Below are positions 12,877 to 18,526 of a DNA stretch of 20,900 bases, piece by piece. Source of the stretch: Candidatus Saccharimonadota bacterium (lineage in GTDB: Bacteria; Patescibacteriota; Saccharimonadia; QS-5-54-17); NCBI GenBank assembly GCA_007131065.1, contig SLRF01000065.1:1-20900 (forward strand). Direction: 5' to 3'. Position 1 is the stretch's first letter. The number at the start of each line of letters is the position of its first letter. Below the pieces are notes generated by a model, which searched no databases, had not been told where the DNA came from, and was given only the letters and a program-made list of their open reading frames with translations. A program made the position numbers and the translations under genes.

Positions 12877-14544
12877 TTGGATGCTATGACAACCGTGTTA
12901 GTGCTACTCGTAGTAGTACTGGTAATGGCTGTGGCCGTCTTGTTCCGCAAGGTTCGAGAATTGACCCCAGACCAAGCACTCGCAGCCAAGAAGGCTGCAC
13001 GAGTCCAGACAGCTCAGCGCGTTCGTAGCGCCAGTCGTCAACGACTGGACAACGGCCGCGACCGTATCGCTGCAACAGCCCAGAAGGTTGAATGGAAGCC
13101 TGTTCTGGCGACAGTCCTTGTATTGGGACTGATTGTTATGAACGCCGGTTTCATGTTCAGCCAGAGGGCTCAGATCAACAGTCTCGAGCAGCAGCTCGAG
13201 ACTGTGCTGAGTGGCGACGTCGACCAGGGAGACCTGGCCGATGCCGATGCCGAAGACGTCTCTGTTCCCGATGAGGTCCAGGATCAACTGGATCGACTCG
13301 AGGGGCAAGTTGATGCTCTCAGCGAGGAGAACGATCGGCGCGAGGCTGAACTCGACGCGCTCCGCCAGGAGAACGACGAGCTTGAAGCCGAGCTGGCTGA
13401 GCGAGCAGAGGAGACCGATTCCTCTCCGCCGGCTACACAGGCAAGCGCTTCGACTGGCTCCGATCCGGAGTCGGCTGAGTGTCCCGAGGAAATTGCCACG
13501 TGGTTCGAGTCGCAAGGCTTTGAGTCTGGCGATTACCGCTGTGGTGATTTCATCGAGTCCGTCACCGAACGAGGGGACACCTCATTCAGTGACATGCCGA
13601 TCAGTACTCGTGAGGAGCTGGTGGAGTTTCTTAACTCCGACAGTCCTCAGGCATCTTCGGCTCGGGCGGCGCTGAGGGATTCGCTTTCGAGCGAAGACTA
13701 CCGACGCGCACTACGTGGCGAGGGATTCGTTCTCTCCCAGATCACCGTTCCTGCTCAGTACGAGGCCAACTCGTATTTCCGAGCAAGCGACGGTGCGGCC
13801 GTGTTCTACACGACACCCCGAGCAGTCGAAAGTGGAGACCTCTTGTGGGTCTACACTTCCGCTAACGGTGAGGTCGTCGAATCGGGCAACATCCGAGTCG
13901 ATTGTGCCAACCCGCGGGCCGAAAGAATCGTGCCTCAGAAGGAACCTCCCAAGGAGGAACCACCCAAGGAGGAACCTCCCAAGGAGGAACCACCTAAGGA
14001 AGAACCTCCCAAGGAGGAACCACCTAAGGAAGAACCTCCGAAGGAGGAACCACCCAAGGAGGAACCACCGGAAGAGGAGGAGCCCAAGTGCTTCGATTCA
14101 GACGGTAATCCCGTCTTCGAAGGGGAATTCTGCGCCGATCCTGATGAGGGACCAGAGCAGCAAGACCCTCGAGATGATGAGGTGGAGCCGACACCTGGCT
14201 ACGAACGCGGCGACGCGGAAGAGACCAGGGAGAACCAGGACGAAGCCCGAGACTGCATCGATGCCGGAGAGTGCGATCCGCACGATCCGACTCAAGATGG
14301 GGTCGAGGTTCCTGACTCTAAGGATGGTGGTGAAGCCCCTGGCGGCGACGTAACCGAGCCTGATGAGCAGGATAACGATACCGTTCCTGACTCCGGCAAT
14401 GACAACCCCGACTATGACGGGAGTGACCCGACGGAGAACCCAGATGATGGGACCTCCGATCCTGAGGATACTCCTGCCGAGGACGACGACAGCGAGAACG
14501 AGGGCGATCCGCTCGACGATCTCGATCTGCCGAACGTCCCCTGA
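12877..14544 (+). CDS. Membrane-anchored coiled-coil surface protein with PPKEE repeats and acidic tail; atypical composition
   Basis: This is an unnamed protein of 555 residues from TTG 12877; ATG 12886 and GTG 12868 are alternatives. Parts in order: a membrane segment at 5-21; a basic linker; a second membrane segment at about 76-95; a coiled coil at about 100-180 (EENDRREAELDALRQENDELEAEL); a mixed domain with four Cys at about 200-350, ending WVYTSANGEVVESGNIRVDCANP (Cys343); eight PPKEE repeats (357-396); a short CFDSDGNPVFEGEFC segment; and a very acidic Asp/Glu/Pro tail. The bulk is probably extracellular. The DCANP end resembles the NCGNP that closes the ectodomain of the protein at 16423, so a lineage-specific surface family is likely. 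There is no LPxxG tail. GC is far above the neighbours (40 of 60 bases at 13321-13380) and I saw no ATA codon for isoleucine, whereas the neighbours use ATA freely. This suggests recent transfer or a separate mutational history. Confidence 0.75.
   Translation: MDAMTTVLVLLVVVLVMAVAVLFRKVRELTPDQALAAKKAARVQTAQRVRSASRQRLDNGRDRIAATAQKVEWKPVLATVLVLGLIVMNAGFMFSQRAQINSLEQQLETVLSGDVDQGDLADADAEDVSVPDEVQDQLDRLEGQVDALSEENDRREAELDALRQENDELEAELAERAEETDSSPPATQASASTGSDPESAECPEEIATWFESQGFESGDYRCGDFIESVTERGDTSFSDMPISTREELVEFLNSDSPQASSARAALRDSLSSEDYRRALRGEGFVLSQITVPAQYEANSYFRASDGAAVFYTTPRAVESGDLLWVYTSANGEVVESGNIRVDCANPRAERIVPQKEPPKEEPPKEEPPKEEPPKEEPPKEEPPKEEPPKEEPPKEEPPEEEEPKCFDSDGNPVFEGEFCADPDEGPEQQDPRDDEVEPTPGYERGDAEETRENQDEARDCIDAGECDPHDPTQDGVEVPDSKDGGEAPGGDVTEPDEQDNDTVPDSGNDNPDYDGSDPTENPDDGTSDPEDTPAEDDDSENEGDPLDDLDLPNVP
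13945..14064 (+). repeat. Tandem repeat, 8 x 15 bp (PPKEE)
   Basis: Eight tandem 15-bp units encode Pro-Pro-Lys-Glu-Glu. The first codon alternates CCT and CCA, giving a 30-bp higher-order unit, and units 3-4 are identical to units 5-6 base for base. This points to recent expansion by 30-bp dimers. The array forms a stiff, charged spacer in the protein at 12877. Confidence 0.95.
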
Positions 14545-14556
14545 TCAACAGCAAAG

Positions 14557-14576
14557 CCTAGAGGTGCACCTCTAGG
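14557..14576. repeat. 20-bp perfect palindrome after the GC-rich gene
   Basis: CCTAGAGGTGCACCTCTAGG begins 12 nt after the TGA stop. It could form a stem in RNA, but no T-run follows, so termination is uncertain. It may be a protein-binding site or the first helix of the structured region that follows. Confidence 0.55.
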
Positions 14577-14589
14577 GAGTACTAGCCAT

Positions 14590-14801
14590 CTTGATGCTTG
14601 TCTCCCTCGAGGACCCCGTATCCTAGGTGGGGTTGCAGAGATGACATCAAGTGGTTGGTAAAAACCTGCTCGTCGCAAGATGAGTGGGTGGTGTTCGAAC
14701 ACCAAGGTCGCAGGATTGGCTGTGTTTCGTTGATGAGTAGATCGATAGGTTTATCCTATCTTTCGAATTCCTCCGAATCGCAATCCTGCACCTGCAACAC
14801 C
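14590..14801 (+). other. Structured non-coding region, candidate RNA element
   Basis: There is no credible gene here, but several nested helices can be drawn. Domain A: CTTGATG (14590) with CATCAAG (14645), enclosing GTCTC (14600) with GAGAT (14638), enclosing ACCCC (14613) with GGGGT (14629). Next come GGTT (14653) with AACC (14663), then CTCGTC-GCAA-GATGAG (14669-14684), a 6-bp stem capped by a GNRA tetraloop. Domain B: GGTGTT (14690) with AACACC (14796), AGGT (14705) with ACCT (14790), and GCAGGATTG (14710) with CAATCCTGC (14781), enclosing GATAGG-CCTATC (14744-14760). I matched this to no known RNA family; tRNA, tmRNA, RNase P RNA and SRP RNA signatures were looked for and not found. It could be a 3' UTR structure or a separate small RNA. 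Confidence 0.45.
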
Positions 14802-14870
14802 TTAAATGTATATATGTGGCTTGGATCGCGCAGTAGATGATCATTGACAGATTGGAGATAAGCATAAGTA

Positions 14871-14898
14871 TTGACAAATATTAATATTGTACTATAAT
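14871..14898 (+). promoter_or_regulatory. Strong promoter of the DUF11 surface-protein gene
   Basis: Perfect TTGACA (14871-14876) and perfect TATAAT (14893-14898) have 16-bp spacing. The spacer contains the 12-bp palindrome AATATTAATATT (14877-14888), a possible operator. A second TTGACA at 14844 has no good -10. The message has a roughly 30-nt leader with AGGAG at 14925-14929. Confidence 0.8.
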
Positions 14899-14935
14899 AA
14901 TATACAAGGAAGAGTTTTAAGAAGAGGAGAGACGC

Positions 14936-16249
14936 ATGAAGAATTTTATTAATTATGTTTCGTATATACCGAAACAAGCAGTGACAAGTCTAGCTATTTT
15001 CGTGTTACTTCTATCCGCTATAGCGGCACCTGCCATAGGAAGCGGTGTCTTAGCACAGGATAACGAAGTACGCCTAGAAGCAGACACTAAAGTCATGAAC
15101 CTAAATGACAACACCGGCTATCAAGCTAGTGTGGACGCTATGGTTGACGACGTGATCCAGGTACAGGTCTGGTTCCATAACATGGAGGACGCTGAAGGAC
15201 CTTCAGCCGAAAATCTACGAGTAGCTATAGATGTACCTACTCAGCCAGGAGCTAATCAGACGATTACCTCCACAGTGAACGCAGACAATGCCGATGCTGT
15301 AACTTCGAGCGCAAACGTAAACCTAAGTCTCGACGACGCGTGGCTAGAATACATCGGTTACGGTGAAGGCGTAGATGAACACAGTGGCGGTGTACAACAC
15401 CGATACAACCAAGGCGCTGAAGAAGGACGCGATGAGTGTCTAACTGGCAACGATCCAGCCGGACCGGCAGATGACTGCTACACCAGCGTAAACTTAGGTG
15501 AAGCAGGCGACGCGATAGTAGACGGTGGCATCGTAATCGACGAGAACTTCAAGCCTAGTTTTGAGTTCCAGTCTACGTTGACTATTCTTCTCCGAGTTAA
15601 GGGCGAAGCAGTCAAAGTAAACAAATACGTTCGCAACGTAACTACTGGCGAAGAAGACTGGCAGTTGAAGAACGAAGCGCGACCTGAAGATGTATTAGAG
15701 TACATGATTCGCTTCGAGAACAAAGGTAACACCACTCTTGAGAGCGTAAGCGTAGGGGACAACTTGCCTGACTACATAGCATATGTTCCCGGCAGTACGA
15801 TCATCATCAACGGCAACAATCCTGATGGCATAGACGCAGAAAGCGATAACGTATGGCAGGGTGGAATTCGGGTAGGCGACTATGCACCCGGTGCAGCCGG
15901 ATACGTGATATTCCGTGCACAGGTAGACCCAGTGAATGTGTTCGAGCAGTGTGGAACCTACACTCTCAAGAACGTAGGTGTCGTGCGTCCAGAAGGCATG
16001 AACGAGTTCTACAACACAGCTCATACGGATGTGAAAATCATTTGTGAAGAGCCGGAAAAGCCGGAAGAACCTGAAGAGCCGGAAAAGCCTGAAAAGCCAG
16101 AAGAAGAGGAAGATATGCCTGAGGTGCTGCCAGAGGCAGGTATCGGTGGAATCCTTGGCGGACTGTTCGGAAGCGCCGAACTAAGTATAGGCATCCGCAA
16201 CTGGCTAAGCTCACGACGCAAACTACTTGCTAGCCTGCTCGAAGCCTAA
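14936..16249 (+). CDS. Secreted DUF11-type surface protein with LPEAG sorting tail
   Basis: The 437-residue protein opens with a long signal peptide (basic start, hydrophobic core about 17-34, probable cleavage after VLA near residue 40). The first extracellular part (about 45-215) is beta-rich with four Cys. A DUF11-like domain (about 226-350) follows, recognisable by VLEYMIRFENKGNTTLESVSVGDNLPDYIAYVPGST; such repeats are common in bacterial surface and fimbria-like proteins. A PEKPEEPEEPEK linker leads to LPEAG (398-402), a Gly-rich hydrophobic segment and a basic RRKLL end. This is the layout of a sortase signal, although LPEAG differs from LPxTG. AGGAG stands 6 nt before the ATG, behind a near-consensus promoter, so expression is likely high. 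The gene stands alone and ends in a strong terminator. A role in attachment to the host cell is a guess. No sortase gene is in the window. Confidence 0.8.
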   Translation: MKNFINYVSYIPKQAVTSLAIFVLLLSAIAAPAIGSGVLAQDNEVRLEADTKVMNLNDNTGYQASVDAMVDDVIQVQVWFHNMEDAEGPSAENLRVAIDVPTQPGANQTITSTVNADNADAVTSSANVNLSLDDAWLEYIGYGEGVDEHSGGVQHRYNQGAEEGRDECLTGNDPAGPADDCYTSVNLGEAGDAIVDGGIVIDENFKPSFEFQSTLTILLRVKGEAVKVNKYVRNVTTGEEDWQLKNEARPEDVLEYMIRFENKGNTTLESVSVGDNLPDYIAYVPGSTIIINGNNPDGIDAESDNVWQGGIRVGDYAPGAAGYVIFRAQVDPVNVFEQCGTYTLKNVGVVRPEGMNEFYNTAHTDVKIICEEPEKPEEPEEPEKPEKPEEEEDMPEVLPEAGIGGILGGLFGSAELSIGIRNWLSSRRKLLASLLEA

Positions 16250-16286
16250 GTCAGTCAAAACCAAAACATCAAAAACCATCTAGTTT

Positions 16287-16317
16287 CTAGCCGGCCTAAA
16301 TAGGCCGGCTAGTTTTA
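16287..16317 (+). terminator. Intrinsic terminator of the DUF11 gene
   Basis: CTAGCCGGCCTA (16287-16298), loop AA, TAGGCCGGCTAG (16301-16312) form a perfect 12-bp stem followed by TTTTATT. It is 37 nt after the stop codon. Confidence 0.92.
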
Positions 16318-16341
16318 TTATGATAGTTAGAGATTACTTTT

Positions 16342-16379
16342 ATAAAGCGGTTATGTTTCTATTGACATAAAGAGGTTAT
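16342..16379 (+). repeat. 13-bp direct repeat across a promoter
   Basis: ATAAAGCGGTTAT (16342-16354) and ATAAAGAGGTTAT (16367-16379) differ at one base and start 25 bp apart. The second copy fills most of the spacer between the -35 and -10 boxes, so a regulator bound there would block polymerase. Confidence 0.6.
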
Positions 16380-16390
16380 TATAGTAGAGT
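16362..16390 (+). promoter_or_regulatory. Promoter of the VEKEVV-repeat surface-protein gene
   Basis: Perfect TTGACA (16362-16367) and TAGAGT (16385-16390) have 17-bp spacing. The leader of roughly 25 nt carries AGGGAGG (16411-16417), 5 nt before the ATG at 16423. Confidence 0.65.
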
Positions 16391-16422
16391 ATATAAGTAA
16401 GAGTTGAGTAAGGGAGGATGCA

Positions 16423-17223
16423 ATGTTGTTTAAGAGTTTGAAGCGGAAGAATAGCCTATTATTCGTGGCACTACTTGTGATGAGTACTTTCGGTGTCATG
16501 CAGATCGGTACAACCATTGCCGCTAGCGATAACGATATTATTCACGGTGGTGTAAGTAGCCAGTCTGAGCTACGTAATGCCTATCAAAATGGAGATGGAC
16601 GCAATTCAGCCAGCAATATACAAGCCATCTTCTCAGAAGCCATAGGCGTAAATAGCGTAAATGATTTTACAGGAATGAAGGAAGGTACAGTGCATCGAGA
16701 CGGTCGAGTCCGCGTGGATGGCACTACAGTAGCTACCGACGCTCAGAGCTCTGGAAGGCTTAATTTCCGTGATTCCAAGCCTCTAGGTGATACTGGAGCA
16801 TATTACCACCGTACTGACATACGCTTTAGTTCAAGTACTACACAACTACCGGTATTGGTAAAATTCGACGATCGTGGAGAGTACGAATTTGCCGTCATTA
16901 AGAACTGTGGCAACCCAGTAATTGCTGAGCCCGTACCCGTAATCGAGAAGGAAGTAGTTGTTGAGAAAGAAGTGGTCAAGGAAGTCCCAGTAGAGAAAGA
17001 AGTAGTAGTAGAAAAAGTCGTAGAAAAAGAAGTAGTAAAGGAAGTTCCGGTCGAGAAGGAAGTTGTAGTGGAGAAGGAAGTAGTAGAAGAAGTTCCTGAA
17101 GTACTACCAGAGGCTGGATTCGGCGGAGCGCTAGCGGGTATATTCGGTTCCGGAGCACTCGGCGTAGGTCTGCGAGGTTGGCTAACTAGCCGTCGCAAAC
17201 TACTCAGTAGCCTGCTCGGCTAG
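16423..17223 (+). CDS. Secreted surface protein with NCGNP ectodomain, VEKEVV repeats and LPEAG sorting tail
   Basis: This 266-residue protein has a signal peptide (basic 1-10, hydrophobic core about 11-27, probable cleavage near residue 34 in TTIAASDN). A compact ectodomain follows (about 40-165): SQSELRNAYQNGD, SNIQAIFSEAIGV, then a strand-rich part with GRVRVDGTTVATDAQSSGRLNF, and it ends in NCGNP (Cys162). I believe this domain recurs in Saccharibacteria surface proteins, but I recall no formal family name. A Val/Glu/Lys repeat linker (174-225) leads to LPEAG (228-232), a hydrophobic Gly-rich segment and RRKLL, nearly identical to the tail of the protein upstream. It has its own promoter, a good ribosome binding site and a possible operator. 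The 3' end runs into a palindromic repeat block. Function unknown; wall- or membrane-anchored exposure is inferred. Confidence 0.8.
   Translation: MLFKSLKRKNSLLFVALLVMSTFGVMQIGTTIAASDNDIIHGGVSSQSELRNAYQNGDGRNSASNIQAIFSEAIGVNSVNDFTGMKEGTVHRDGRVRVDGTTVATDAQSSGRLNFRDSKPLGDTGAYYHRTDIRFSSSTTQLPVLVKFDDRGEYEFAVIKNCGNPVIAEPVPVIEKEVVVEKEVVKEVPVEKEVVVEKVVEKEVVKEVPVEKEVVVEKEVVEEVPEVLPEAGFGGALAGIFGSGALGVGLRGWLTSRRKLLSSLLG
16945..17100 (+). repeat. Coding repeat of EKEVV / KEVPVEKEVV units
   Basis: Imperfect repeats encode EKEVV-type units; the longer block EKEVVKEVPVEKEVVVEK occurs twice. Codon choice varies between copies (gaa/gag, gta/gtt/gtc), so the repeat is conserved in protein more than in DNA, unlike the PPKEE array. 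It forms the stalk between ectodomain and LPEAG tail. Confidence 0.85.
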
Positions 17224-17231
17224 CACGTGCA

Positions 17232-17344
17232 GGATATAGGACACAGGGTTTAGGGTATAGTAATCCTAAACCCTGCAGTTTAGCTAATCACTAACAACTA
17301 AAACCTAAAACCTGACTATACCCTAAATCCTAAATCCTATACCC
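17232..17344. repeat. Intergenic inverted-repeat block of telomere-like TTTAGGG/CCTAAA units
   Basis: CAGGGTTTAGG (17244-17254) pairs perfectly with CCTAAACCCTG (17265-17275), 10 nt apart. Around it, GGATATAGGACACAGGG.. (17232-17260) is an imperfect inverted copy of the TATACCC, TCCTAAA, TCCTAAA series at 17316-17344. The block fills the gap between the surface gene and prfB. It could serve as a terminator, although its T-tract is poor. A related block lies at 20167-20260. Confidence 0.75.
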
Positions 17345-17351
17345 TAATAAC

Positions 17352-18446
17352 ATGCATGAACTAATCAGTGAACTAAAACTATTACTGGAGCGTACGCAAA
17401 CAGCTATCAAGCAGCTCGATATTGAGGGCAAGGACTCCAGGGTAAAAGAGCTTGAAGTTGCCATGGCGGATTCTAGCTTCTGGGATGATCCTAAAGAAGC
17501 GGCGAAGCTAGCCAAGGAGCACTCGCACTTGCAGCGCCAAGTAGAGTCTTGGCGGAACCTAGAGTCCGAGATAGTGTCAGTTCTTGAACTAGCAGAGATG
17601 GAGGACCATTCACTACTTGCCGATATCGAAGTACAGTTTAATCAGCTCAAAGAGCGCTTCGAGAAGAAAGAGTTCGAGGTGAAACTTTCGGGAAAATACG
17701 ATCAGAACGACGCTATTTTGCATATACATGCTGGGACCGGTGGAACTGACGCGCAAGACTGGGCGCAGATGTTGCAACGAATGTATTTAAGATATGCGGA
17801 AAATACCGATCTTGATGCTGAAATTATTACCGAAACCGCCGGTGAAGAGGCAGGTATCAAGAATGCAATTATTAAAATCGAAGGACCGTACGCATATGGG
17901 CGGATGCAGAGCGAGCATGGCGTGCATCGTTTAGTGCGTTTAAGCCCGTTCAATTCCGACAATCTCCGTCAGACCAGCTTTGCGTTGGTAGAAGTAACTC
18001 CGGATATACCGGAGCCCGAGGATGTTGTAGTCGATGAAAGTGACCTGCGTGTCGATGTTTATCGTTCTGGAGGTAAGGGCGGTCAGTCAGTTAATACTAC
18101 TGACTCTGCGGTACGCATTACCCACGAACCCACAGGTATCGTCGTGGCTATTCAGAACGAACGTTCACAGCTCCAGAATAAAGAGACGGCTATGAAGGTG
18201 CTGCGGGCGCGATTGGCACACCTGCAACAAGAGCAACACGAAGAAGCTATAGAGAAACTAAAAGGGCCAGTGCATACCGAGCAGTGGGGTCAACAGATTC
18301 GCAACTACGTTCTACACCCCTACACACTAGTAAAAGATACCCGTACCAATTACGAGACCACGGATACAGAGAAGGTCCTCCAAGGTGACATAGACGATTT
18401 CATAGACGCCTATTTAGTAGATCAAATAGGTGAGGATGGCTCTTAA
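17352..18446 (+). CDS. prfB: Peptide chain release factor 2
   Basis: This 364-residue class I release factor hydrolyses peptidyl-tRNA at UAA and UGA. The catalytic GGQ is at 243-245 (SGGKGGQSVNTTDSAVR), and the codon-recognition tripeptide is SPF at 198-200, which identifies RF2 rather than RF1. The N-terminal helical domain (about 1-100) and the C-terminal segment (TDTEKVLQGDIDDFIDAYL) are typical. The frame is continuous from the ATG, with no in-frame UGA near codon 25, so the programmed +1 frameshift that autoregulates many prfB genes is absent. There is no Shine-Dalgarno sequence. A weak TATACC lies 8 nt before the ATG, inside the end of the repeat block, so the promoter is unclear. Confidence 0.95.
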   Translation: MHELISELKLLLERTQTAIKQLDIEGKDSRVKELEVAMADSSFWDDPKEAAKLAKEHSHLQRQVESWRNLESEIVSVLELAEMEDHSLLADIEVQFNQLKERFEKKEFEVKLSGKYDQNDAILHIHAGTGGTDAQDWAQMLQRMYLRYAENTDLDAEIITETAGEEAGIKNAIIKIEGPYAYGRMQSEHGVHRLVRLSPFNSDNLRQTSFALVEVTPDIPEPEDVVVDESDLRVDVYRSGGKGGQSVNTTDSAVRITHEPTGIVVAIQNERSQLQNKETAMKVLRARLAHLQQEQHEEAIEKLKGPVHTEQWGQQIRNYVLHPYTLVKDTRTNYETTDTEKVLQGDIDDFIDAYLVDQIGEDGS

Positions 18447-18510
18447 ATCTATAACTTGCTGTTTTGCACTAGTGATGCAATCTCGGGTCATATTCGAAAA
18501 TGCGCGCTTA

Positions 18511-18519
18511 TGTTAGAAT
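18511..18519 (+). promoter_or_regulatory. Extended -10 promoter of ftsE, apparently leaderless
   Basis: TGT directly followed by TAGAAT (18514-18519) is a full extended -10 (TGn + hexamer). It ends 7 nt before the GTG at 18527, so +1 falls on or next to the start codon. The -35 region is weak, as is usual with extended -10 promoters. Confidence 0.55.
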
Positions 18520-18526
18520 TAATAGC

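Noticed and set aside
13945..14064. CRISPR-like array
   Set aside because: The repeats are contiguous with no spacers and are in frame, coding PPKEE.
12884..14554. Long open frames on the minus strand and in other + frames under the GC-rich gene, including one of 203 codons
   Set aside because: They are by-products of high GC and few stop codons. The chosen frame alone has membrane segments, a coiled coil, regular PPKEE repeats and a ribosome binding site.
14686..14712. tRNA T-arm-like GGTGTTCGAACACC
   Set aside because: The loop would be six bases and the base after the loop does not fit the conserved G53-C61 pair; no matching acceptor stem, D-arm or anticodon arm is found upstream, and no CCA-like end. 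It is better read as a 16-bp palindrome.
14730..14772. Hammerhead ribozyme-like TTGATGAG ... CGAA
   Set aside because: The core needs CUGAUGA and GAAA closed by a proper stem II; here the C is a T, the closing stem is a single pair before an internal loop, and no stem III with a cleavage site is visible.
17232..17344. Real telomere or linear replicon end
   Set aside because: The blocks are internal, short, inverted and degenerate, and lie between conserved chromosomal genes.
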